A DNA stretch of 64,000 nucleotides from Eulemur rufifrons (Eukaryota > Chordata > Mammalia > Primates > Lemuridae). Every line of letters begins with the position of its first letter. Positions within the stretch are counted from its first letter, which is position 1. This document shows positions 35,212 through 45,595 of this stretch, piece after piece. The stretch is from positions 69,135,001 to 69,199,000 of the forward strand of contig NC_090999.1 of the NCBI RefSeq assembly GCF_041146395.1, given 5' to 3'. A program made the translations under genes and the position numbers. The notes below the pieces were generated by a model that was not told the origin of the DNA, did not search any database, and saw only the letters and a program-made list of their open reading frames with translations.

Positions 35212-35820
35212 ATGAATAGAAATTTTTCAAAAGAAGATATAAAAATGGCTAACAAACATATGAAAAAGTGTTCAACATCTCTAATCATCAGGGAAATGCA
35301 AATCAAAACCACAATGAGATATCACTTAACCCCAGTGAGAATGGCCTTTATCAAAAAAACCCAAAACAACACATGTTGGCGTGGGTGTGGAGAGACAGGA
35401 ACACTAATACACTGCTGGTGGGACTGCAAACTAGTGCAACCCCTGTGGAAAGCATTATGGAGGTATCTTAAACAGATTCAAGTAGACCTGCCATTTGACC
35501 CAGCAATCCCATTACTGGGCATATACCCAAAGGAAAAAAGGTCATTCTGTAACAAAGGCACGTGTACCCGAATGTTTATAGCAGCACAATTCACAATAGC
35601 AAAGATGTGGAAACAACCCAAATGCCCATCAATACATGATTGGATTAGTAAACTGTGGTATATGTATACCATGGAATATTACTCAGCTATAAGGAATGAT
35701 GAAGATACAACATCTCTATGGTTCTCCTGGAGAGAGTTGGAACCCATTATATTAAGTGAAGTATCCCAAGAATGGAAAAACAAGCATCACATGTACTCAC
35801 CAGAAAATTGGTTTCCCTGA
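35212..35820 (+). pseudogene. L1 ORF2 C-terminal fragment, open frame of 202 codons
   Basis: An uninterrupted C-terminal part of L1 ORF2p, downstream of the endonuclease and reverse-transcriptase domains, which are absent. It keeps the C-x3-C-x7-H-x4-C zinc-knuckle (residues about 60-77), the [20 protein letters not shown] motif and the [11 protein letters not shown] end. Intact ORF2p is about 1,275 residues, so this is roughly one sixth. The frame continues upstream of the first ATG into L1 sequence. The open frame reflects young age, not selection. No promoter for it is evident. Confidence 0.85.
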
Positions 35821-35874
35821 TCATCACCTAAATACAAATCTGGAAACGACACCAATTGGACATCAGACTGAGGT

Positions 35875-35898
35875 GGGGGGTGGGGGAAGGGATGGGGG
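35875..35898 (+). other. G-rich tract of L1 3' UTR (possible G-quadruplex)
   Basis: Four G-runs of 6, 5, 3 and 5 separated by one to two bases fit the G3+N1-7 quadruplex pattern. A polypurine quadruplex tract is a known property of primate L1 3' UTRs. Confidence 0.7.
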
Positions 35899-35997
35899 TA
35901 TGCCTACACAATGAGGGCATTGCGCACCGTTTGGGGAGTGGTAACACTTGAAGGTGCTGACTCGGGAAAGGGGGGGTGGGGAAAAAATATGAAACTA

Positions 35998-36152
35998 TTG
36001 TTTTTAACTTGCACTGTTCAGTTAATAATTTATCATGAATATTTCCCATATTATTTCATATCATTGTACAAGAAATAATGTATACATTATGAGGACATAC
36101 TGTATCTAACAAGATATACTGTTAGACTCTTTGATTCTGTAAAATTAAATTG
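35998..36152 (+). other. Non-canonical 155-bp tail segment of the L1
   Basis: Lies between the L1 3' UTR body and the poly(A). AT-rich, not alignable by eye to the terminal 60-70 bp of the other young L1 copies here. ATTAAA occurs at 36144-36149, rather close to the tail. It could be a transduced flank, a template switch or a divergent L1 subfamily end. Confidence 0.5.
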
Positions 36153-36169
36153 AAAAAAAAAAAATATAT

Positions 36170-36880
36170 GTTATTAAAAGAGGCATAAAGTAGGATTGCC
36201 CTAAACAAAACCCAACAGGAAATTGGCTAACCTTCACATGAGGAAAATATTCCATCTTTATTTGGACCAGAAAAATTGTTCTTACTTCTAACTGCATTCT
36301 AGAAGTAAAATAAATAGACCACAAAAGAAGATACGATCATGCAGAGCCTCCACAATTTTTCAAACATAACACTGGCATTAAATAAGCAATTTTCAAGAAT
36401 TCCAGAAGTTGGGCTAGAAATGGCGGAAATTGAAGGGAAAAAAATCAGATAAAAGAAGCAAAGACAGAGATGATAGAGATTTTTGAGTTTTAGGAAAAAA
36501 GTTAAAATTACTGTGATTAATATGTTCAGGAGAAGAGGGTAAAATATAAAGATTTTTATCAGAAAACTGGAAACTATAAAAATAGGAAATCTTTGTAAAT
36601 CCTAAATCTGAGAAATATGTTAACTGAACATTTAATGGGTGTGTTAAAAGCAGAATAGCAAAGAGAAGACAAGTGAAGTAGAAAATAGTAGAGAAAAATA
36701 CCCAGGAAAGTACAGAAAGAACAAAAAGCTAATGGTTTGTCATTCATATAGGCGAATATGCAATAGAGTAGGAGAGAAATAACAGGGCCGAACAATAACT
36801 GAAGAAATATTGGTCATAAACTTCTCAAATTTGATCAATGTCATCAACCTACAGATCTAAAATGCTTGATGTTTTCTTTT
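36170..36880 (+). mobile_element. Ancient L1M ORF1-region remnant
   Basis: 'gaagaaatattggtcataaacttctcaaatttgatcaatgtcatcaacctacagatct' and the A/G-rich stretch before it follow the end of L1M ORF1, whose sequence encodes a basic RNA-binding protein in intact elements. Badly decayed and not translatable. Confidence 0.45.
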
Positions 36881-36884
36881 AAAA

Positions 36885-38705
36885 TAAAATTTTGTTGAAG
36901 TTAAATGAAAACTGCTGCTTTTGTTTAAAATATCTTTCTCTTAAGAGCAGTCTTATTTCATTAGAAACTGCCCCTTTTGTCTGTTCTCCTTCTTTTGTTT
37001 CCTCTATTTGCTGGGGCCCCTTAGCAATACAAAATTTTATTTTGCCTTCTCATTAAGGCTCAATCTAAATACTGGATTAACATAACAGTAATCTGGAGAG
37101 AGATGTGAAACAATGCATTCTTGACTTAAGCAAAAGCAACAGTCAAGTTTTCAGTTCTTGTTACTCTCACTTTTAGGGGTAAATGGAACTCAACATGCCA
37201 CACCTCCTTCATTCCAGAGGGACCAGCTAGTCCTCCATGAAGCTCTCAAGAGAAAAGATACAGACTCTCCCATTATGGGGGATGGGATCCATGATCTCTG
37301 CAGACCAGTTTCTCTCTGGAATCCATGTGATTTCTTTAGATCTTCATTCTAAATTTCCTTGCACTTGTCCCAAAGTGATATCAAGCTCAGTGGAGAAAAT
37401 TACTATGACAGCCTGCTTCTTGAGGACTACAGTTACGTCTGAGGTCTTGCTACCAGACTCTAAGCCTCGGCAGCTATGTGGCATGGGAGAGATAAAGTAT
37501 TAATAGTTTGGTGGCAATTGAGATGATGACATCAGGACAGGAAGTGTTCAAGCTGCCATAGTTCATTCTCATAAACTTGCCTCTTTATGGATGTATTTAA
37601 ATGATACTATTTCTTCAAAAATATTTATTATTCCAGAACTTTCTTTTTTAAAACAAATCAAACTCTAAAGGAAATTTTATGCGACTGAAATAAAAGCCCA
37701 AAATAGACTCTTGCTTTTATATGGTAGTAAACAAAACAGATCATTAGTGGAAACACCACTACAATATTTTATTCTTTTCATATGTCAAATAGTTATGTGC
37801 GGAATTAATTTTACCAATAGTATCTCCTTTTGTAGTACTCCATAAAAATCTATTGTAGAATCCATGCTAAAATAATTACATGTTTATACTTATTGATTTC
37901 AGTATAAAATTATAAAAATAGAATCATTTCTTCTGTTCAAGCAAAGATTTGTTTATAGATTTTCCATATTTTTCAAAATTTCTTATAAGACAAAAGTTGA
38001 TAGCTATGAATTTCTGAGCCAATGGACCTGATCAGGTACATATAACATTTAACATTATGTGGGAGATTTTACAGAGATACGTTCAATACTCTATATTAAA
38101 ATGCTATTTTTCCAATGATTATAGCATAAATAGAAATAAATAAATAGATTATTAAAACTTTAGGAGTCTAAAATTCCCCAAGGGCCAAATATATTGAATT
38201 ACTAGTATGTAATTTCTTTTCTTGTTTTCTGGATTTCAAATGGCATTGCACTGGCAGCAAACAAAGCTGAACCAAATTAACACTGAACAATGAAGAAAAA
38301 CGAAGCTGGCATCTTAGCCCAGGGGATCTTGCCAAAGGAACATAGTTTCTTTCTCCATTTCTAAATGCATTCCATTTTCAGAGGATGAAATGGATCTCTT
38401 TTTCCACACTAGTACAAAGGAAATTGAATTCAAGGAAATTCAAATGCTTTTAAGGAGAGATGCTAATTATAATCATCCATATTTATATAATAGATGTTTG
38501 CCTCAAAGTACTATGATTAAAAGTTGTTATTCTTTCAATTGAGCAATATAAAATTTATATGCAAGGTGGTAAGTAATTATGGGAGATAAACCTGCATTTG
38601 TAGGTAGTATTGTTAGCGGGAGTTCAAATATTGGTTATTCATGATTGCTCAGCCATAGGAATGCACCTCACAAACTTCTCACAACCCACTGAATTAATCA
38701 TGACC
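36885..38705. other. Intergenic DNA, nothing recognised
   Basis: Apparently unique. 37150-37500 is locally GC-richer with short open frames, and 38240-38440 is a low-AT patch. I recognise neither. Confidence 0.35.
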
Positions 38706-38714
38706 AATTTCAAT

Positions 38715-38870
38715 GTTAAAAGGACCTCCAAAAGATACTTCAACAACTTAATTATACAAATGAGGGAGTGGAGAACCAAGCAGATTTGAACAACGTATTT
38801 CAGTCACCACTTGGTAGAGCTGGAGATCTCAGGTTTCCAGACTTCTCCTGAAGGGAACAGATTCTTATGC
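38715..38870 (-). repeat. Ancient MIR-related SINE fragment
   Basis: 'acaaatgagggagtggagaaccaagcagatttgaacaacgtatttcagtcaccacttggtagagctggagatctcaggtttccag' is a diverged reverse complement of the same old SINE type as 4740-4920. Confidence 0.35.
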
Positions 38871-39228
38871 CCATTTAATGACCAGATATCATTGACCAGT
38901 CTTCAGTAGAAACAGGTGGAATCTTTTCACACCTATGTACTATAAATTCTATAGATATATAAGATTTCTCACTCTAATGATCTTTAGAAAAGACAAATTA
39001 TTCAACAAATCATCTGAAGAAGGAAAGGGGGAATATGTGATTGAGAACTTTGGGGTATTTGAAAAATAAGGAATTTGCTCAGTGAAAGTAATAAACTTGT
39101 TCTCTGACATGTTAAATATTAGCTGTCAACAAAACAGCATTTACTTAAGTGCACGATAGAGAAGAAAAACGAATAATCCCAACAGGTTAAAAGCAATGGA
39201 TTTAATATGTCATTAATTTAAGGTCTTC

Positions 39229-39293
39229 AAGGTCTTTTGAATGAATTAACTGATTTAACATTTAAGGTCTTTTAAATGAATTAACTTATTTAC
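39229..39293. repeat. 35-bp local tandem duplication
   Basis: AAGGTCTTTTGAATGAATTAACTGATTTA is followed 35 bp later by a copy with three substitutions. A two-copy local duplication in non-repetitive DNA. Confidence 0.8.
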
Positions 39294-39299
39294 CTATGC

Positions 39300-40435
39300 A
39301 ATACTAAGTAAAAACTGAAAATCTGAGAATATACCTCAAAAGCAGTGACAGCTTTGTGACATTGAGATATGAAACCTAAGGTTATTTTTAAGTGAGCAGA
39401 AGTCGCTTTTCATAACAAAAAATGTTTTTTAGAAAGTAGATTGAAGATGATTTATTATAAATAATCAAAACAACATTGATATCATTTGAATTACATTAAA
39501 TTCTAAGTGGATTCTACTTCACAAGGGAGCTTGACATATGCAAAGACAAGCCAGTAGGCAACTATGAAAGAGGGTGTAAGCTGTGCATTGGAATTTCCAC
39601 GAATATTATGAAGCATACAAAGACATTTTCTTATTAAATGACAACCAATAGATCTCTGTAAAGAAGTCTGTAAATAATTTATGATTGAAAAACATTTTGT
39701 CTTTCAGAAAACATGGTGAGCTAATTTTCTCATCTATGGACAGACAGTATGTGCATGATGTAATAATAATTCTTGAACTATATAAATTTTTTGCTACCAA
39801 GTTTTCTTTCTTTTGATTTCATATGATTCTAATTGATTAGAAATAGATTTCAATGACATTTAAAAATTAGCTTTATTTTTTTAAAGTTTATTTATAAATA
39901 TGGGATTATCAAAAAATTGTGTTTTTAAAATTACTATGATGAGTTCTGTGAAAGATAAAAGAAAATATTGAACACTATCCTTTCTCTCATGAAATTTGCA
40001 TTCTTATTAATATTGAGAAGGCAGAACATACCAAATTAGTAGTTTTATTTACTAAATCACTGAAATATTTCCTGATTAAGTAATGGACTAAATTTAGAAA
40101 AATAATCTAAAACCAGATTATTTAAATATTCACACAAATTAGACAAAAATTTAAATATGATAGATAACATAAAGAGGGTATAGGCTTTTGATGAGAACAT
40201 GTAAATATTTTTCCTTTATTATATTTCAAGATAAAATTAGTTCAGGGAAGATTAATCTAGCAGTAATATGCAGAAATAATTTTAAAAGGGAAAAATGGAG
40301 GTAGAGAGACTTTTAAGAAGCCATTATTATGATCCAGAAATAAAAACAATTAATCCCAAATTCATGTTGTGCTTATGAGAGTTAGAAGGAAAATTGTATG
40401 TTAGTGATTTGGGACATTGCAATTTATTGATTTTC
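39300..40435. other. AT-rich intergenic DNA, nothing recognised
   Basis: No coding or repeat signal that I can support. Confidence 0.4.
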
Positions 40436-40439
40436 ATAC

Positions 40440-40560
40440 ACGTGAAATGTATATTCACGATAATATATAGTAGTCGAAGATGACTCTAAAATTTTTAACC
40501 TGAAATACTAAAAGGATGATAGTGTCATATAGACTTGAGAAAATTAAGAAGGGATATCTG
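40440..40560 (+). repeat. Ancient interspersed repeat, same unnamed family
   Basis: 'gtagtcgaagatgactctaaaatttttaacctgaaatactaaaaggatgatagtgtcat' corresponds to the family segment 'aaggatgactccaaggtttttggcctgagcaactggaaggatgg'. Confidence 0.5.
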
Positions 40561-40564
40561 TATT

Positions 40565-43500
40565 AAAGAAAGCAATGTTAGATTAAGACTATAAGGAAAT
40601 GGCTAATATTAACCATTACAGCATGAAGTAAAGATCACCTACCGCGAGGAGTTTGGATGAATAAATTAACAATTTGAGACACTTGTTTGCATTTTCCCAG
40701 AGAAATTAAATGCCAAATCCTGCTGAGCATCCATTTACCTTCACAGCAAGAAAACAAAGAATGACAGACTATGTAAGTGTCGGAATTTCATGTGGCTTGA
40801 ATCTTGTGAGGTATACTGTATAAGACATAAATATGAAGCCACAATAAATGTTACGTATAGCATTATTTTCACTCCATTCCTTCACATTTTACAGAAATTC
40901 CAACCTAGCCAATCAATTTTCTCCCAGTTGTGCAAGTTCCTAGGGGATCTTTTACTTGTGCTCCAAAATTGAGTCCTAGGTGTTAAGTCATAAAACACCC
41001 ATCATTTTCTTCAGTTACTTTCAGCTTTTAAAACTACCAAGCCCTCTGAAATGAATCACTGAATTTTTTTCCACTGTCTGCTGAAAGGGTTGTTTTTGCT
41101 AATAGATTCTGAAAGGATTGATAGTTCTGCTAATACTCTCAATGACTGTACTAAGGCTGCTAATAATGTGTAAAAAGCACATGTCAATGGGGATGGTTGA
41201 GGTTGCTGTTGAGGTGGCTCTCACTGACACCACTGATACCTTGTCCTCACAGGTGGCCCTCCAATTAGAAGAACCTCCTTCTTTCCTTCCTTTTTTCATC
41301 CTTTTTTCATTGCTTTATTCATTTGACTATTTATTTATTTTTACTAGTATATAAAAAAATTAATCCATAGAAACTAGACTGGGAAACAATCATAGTGTTT
41401 TCAACTTAAAATAATTCCTCTCTCATCAAGAAATGTTGTCCTTGGACCACATAGGTGGGTTTTAGCACCGTCTTCAAAATTTCATAGGTTAAACTTATAG
41501 TGAAAGTAGGTTATTCAAGTAGAAATAATAAAGCATAGACAAGAGAGATCAGAACAGGATATGTGGAATTTGGAGTCAAATTCTGAGCAGTGAAAAGCAA
41601 ATGCTTTTTCCAAAGGATTGCATATGAAACTTGGGAGAAGGATGTTTCAAAAGTGAGGATTGAAAAACGTGGTGGCAGTAGTGGCTGCAATGGGGGCCCA
41701 GTTGAGCCACTGGACTTCTAGAAAATCGTACAATACTACAGTGTTTCAATTGGTTTCAATGGGTACCTAGAGGTCACAGCCCAGAAACAAAGGAAAAAAC
41801 TTAACATTGTAGAGAAAAAAACCTATCGATTACCAATTATAGGGAATCTCTTTTTCCAACCACATGATTTCATTTCCAGCTACTGGTAATATCCTAAATC
41901 TCTAGTTAAAGTGGAGCCTGATAAGAGAGGTGGAAGAAGAGTATAACATACACAAACTGAACAGAGTGGTTGCTAGAGCACTACAGGGAAATGCTTTGAG
42001 AATGAGAAAGAGATTTATGGAACATGGCTGGTTGTAAGACAATATGTCCATGTAATTTTGTTTTATAAGCAATCATTTGAGATATGACTGAATAAATAAT
42101 AATTACAATGTGTTTTTTTGAGCCTAATATATGTCTCACTCAGTCTTTATTGTCAATACTCTAAGACACATTCCAGAAGAAATGATATTCCAGTAAGAAA
42201 CTTTGTAAATGATGAGCATGAAGAATGAAGTCCGGGCTGTTCTTAAGTATTAATGTTCAACAGATACCCTGTCATTCAGCTAAAAAGCAGAAGGGAAACT
42301 TGTTCCTGCTTATAGCAGCTTTCCAAAAGACTCTTATGACTCTTAATCTTATGCCATTGTAAATGAATTGTAAAGGAATATTAATATGATATTAATATGA
42401 GCTCTAAGAACACTCAAAGTGATATTTGTGAGGAGGGAACCCTCATGAAATAAAGGACAAGTTGAAAAGTCCATAAACACAAGTATTTGAATGGGAGACA
42501 ATAAAAATCCTAATTCCAGAAAATAAATTTCATATCGATCTATATCAAATAATGATTATTTAAAGACTTAAGTTCTCAAAAATGCAAACCATAACTGTCT
42601 ATCAAGTGCACAGTCTACCTAAAATTATAAGCCACTTCATTTTGAGATATTGTGTTCTTTTTAACATGTACATGTATGTAAACACTGTGTTAAAGTTTAT
42701 ATTTTCCTGTATATAACAAGTTATTGCAACAATTTGTGTCAAAGGGCATAGTATCTGAATCCAATAGTCTGTCTTCCCTTTGCAAAGGTCAATCTTTTAG
42801 AGAGAAGAGAGGCTAGCACAGAGAGATATATAGAATTTCTTCTATATATTTCTGGTTCTGCCTTTAATTTTTCAGTATCCCTAGAACTCATAGCACTGTA
42901 AATATAAGATTTTGAAAAAATACCTAGTAAACTGTGAAGGGACTATTTTTATCAAAATAGCATATATGGATTACCTATTGTGAACCAGATACTTTTTGCT
43001 TTTATGCTTGATCATTCTATTTGTTATTTTCTTCTTTAAACAAGGAAGCTGACAGATTTTCATAACAATAATGAAACGTTACCTACTTTACTTGGTGAGG
43101 AAAACTTTTCCTGAATCCAGTGAGTGCACTCATTTATTTTCTGCCCTAAATACTTATCATCTTTTCCATCATGAACCCATGAGATTCATATATCCAGGTG
43201 CAGTAATTCAGCCTGCTGCTTAACCCAAGAGCTGTAGTGATGCTGTGATTTTTACCTTTCATTGCACCTCTGGTGTCAGTTCATTTCTCATGCCCCATAG
43301 AGCTGATCTGAGCACAGAAAACCTTTTGAAGTCACTTGGAACTTTGTGCTCTGATGAGGCCTGAAGGACATGCAAAGTAAGAAACATGGCCATGCTTGCA
43401 AATAAGGTGAAAATTCTATCAGCCTTGCTAATGTATACCTCAAGGCATATCTATATGTGTATATATGTATATCTGTAATAAAAACTGAGCAAAGCAAATT

Positions 43501-44685
43501 TTAATTTTCCCAAAACAGAATGCTTATGTGGATCTATCTTTTACACTTAAGCTAAATTATTTCACATATGGAAAACTGTATTAAGTAAACTAGTGAAAGA
43601 AATGCCTTCAGGGCTCATATAGAAAGTATTTACATGCTTCACAATACACAATCCAATATTTAACATACTGTATATGCCTTTTAAAATAATGCACCTAAAG
43701 ACAGATTTTGAAGCAAAAATATAGCTAATGATTCTGATATTCTGACATCCTCAACTACATGGGCTCAATTTTAAAATGAAATAAAAATTCATCCTCATTC
43801 TCTTTCATAAGCATTCCCCAGTTTGTCAGAAAATGAGCAGTAAAGGGGTGTGCAGTTTTGGGGTTCATTGTGCAAACCACATTTTTTGCCTTGCTCACTT
43901 ACTTTGTCGGTTAGGCTTTGCCAACAGGAATAGCTAGGAGTCTACAGGGCTAGAGACTGCTTCCCTTGAAGTTTCTGCCTACTTATTGTTGTCAGTTTCA
44001 CATAGGCCCAGCTTTTTAACATTTGGCAAAAGATTTGTTCTAATAGCTCCAGCAATTGAATCTAATTTCCAATTTACCACAATACTTGTAGAATCAGTCC
44101 CATCACAAGCTCTCAGGGACATTACCACTTACTGGTCAGTACTTCTCAGAAATCTGATACTCAGCTCCATGGGTAACCTTCTCCTATTACTAAATTGTAA
44201 TAATTTCAGTCTTCTCTTTGAATACCCAGTTCTAAAGGATTTTAGTTGCTACCTGCAATTACTATCTCTGATATCTTAGTTGAAACACTTCTGTAGTTAG
44301 TAAATTCTCTCATGTTTAAATGTCTGATTTAGTTTTTGATTTCTGATTTGGCTCAGAATAGAGCACATATTTACTTTAATCTATAGTTATTTAAGAATTT
44401 TATAAAGGTGACTATATATTTTTAGTCTAAAGGAAACTTGATAACAACCAGCTGTCCGAGACAAATCAGACCGTATGATTATCCTAGATATGACATTAAA
44501 TGTAACCCTACCTGAAATGCTGTGTAGCAATGTTATTATCTTAACAGTTAGAACCAAAATTCTTCCTAGCATTAACCTCATATACCTGAAAGCTAAGAAT
44601 TACTGCTTTCTTTCCTTGTTCTATTGCTAGTCAGGTTGCAACACTGAGAATTAAACTCTTAACAAGACTGTAAACAGATGTACTG
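40565..44685. other. Intergenic DNA, nothing recognised
   Basis: About 4 kb of apparently unique sequence. Open frames of 60-97 codons (for example 43986-44279 plus) carry no recognisable domain. Confidence 0.4.
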
Positions 44686-44689
44686 ATGT

Positions 44690-45040
44690 TGCAGAATTGG
44701 TGACACATCACTGATCTTTCTAACATGCACACTTGATAATATCTCCCCTCTGCTTAAAACCTTGCAGTGGTTGACCAATTATATCAGATAAACTTCAAAT
44801 TTAGACAGTGGTTTCTCTGAGAAGTCCCAGGAAGTGGGTGATCTGCTTCTTGAATGAATACTACCAGAACCCTTACTAACTTACTGATATCATAACACTC
44901 AAAATTATTAGCTTACTTGTCTGTATCTCCTATTAAGCTATGAGTTCAGTGAAATCATAGACTATGTTGCGTTCACCAATGCTAGTGATAAACACATTGT
45001 TTAGCACACAGGAATAAACTCAGTAAGTGTACATTGAATT
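44690..45040 (+). mobile_element. LINE-2 3' fragment
   Basis: 'tgatctttctaacatgcacacttgataatatctcccctctgcttaaaaccttgcagtggttg' then 'cttgtctgtatctcctattaagctatgagttcagtgaaatcatag' and 'ttagcacacaggaataaactcagtaagtgtacattgaat' match the L2 3' region, with an internal deletion. Confidence 0.75.
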
Positions 45041-45044
45041 TCTA

Positions 45045-45564
45045 CTATATGTGTGCACAGAGAAAAGTCATGAAGGCAGTACTAGAATTAACTCTCATTG
45101 TATAGGGTCAGCACTCAGTTCTTTTTATGGCTTAGCCTGCTTCTTTAATCAAGGGTATAAATAATTGGGGAGAAAGGAGGTGCTACTTTATCATCAGAAA
45201 ATGCAGTTTACTAAAACAAGCAGCAGATAACATGTCAACATCAGCCAGTTATTGCAGTTCTGTATATCTTGTAGTCAGGAGAAATTCTTCCTGAATTCTG
45301 AGAAATGTTTGATTAGAGATCTTATTAGTAGCTGTTTTCATCATTTTTTTGTGCCTGAATTGGTATTTCATTACAAAGTTGACAAAGACTAAAGAATAGA
45401 ATGAGATAAAATGCTGTTCTTTCAGAAATCCTTCTTATTCTTTTAATTATCTCATTTCCAGTATGTCATAGAACACATCTTATCAATATATTTGTAATAA
45501 TTTGGATTGAAATATGTGATTTAATTTATAATTTTTAACATATTTCTTTTGTATGTACTAAATA

Positions 45565-45595
<31 letters not shown>

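Larger units (their letters stand above)
35062..36164 (+). mobile_element. Young LINE-1, 5'-truncated, with atypical 3' end
   Basis: ORF2 sequence from about 35062 runs to the stop at 35820. A 3' UTR with a G-rich tract follows, then A12 at 36153-36164. Up to about 35995 it parallels the copy at 11321-12756. The last about 155 bp before the tail do not match the usual 'gtaacctaaacttctgtacccccataatatgctgaaataaa' ending seen at 51247. I found no convincing target-site duplication. It sits within ancient L1M sequence. Confidence 0.9.

Noticed and set aside
45568..45595. CRISPR-like or regulatory repeat
   Set aside because: It is a plain CA microsatellite without spacers. Nothing in the window has repeat-spacer architecture.
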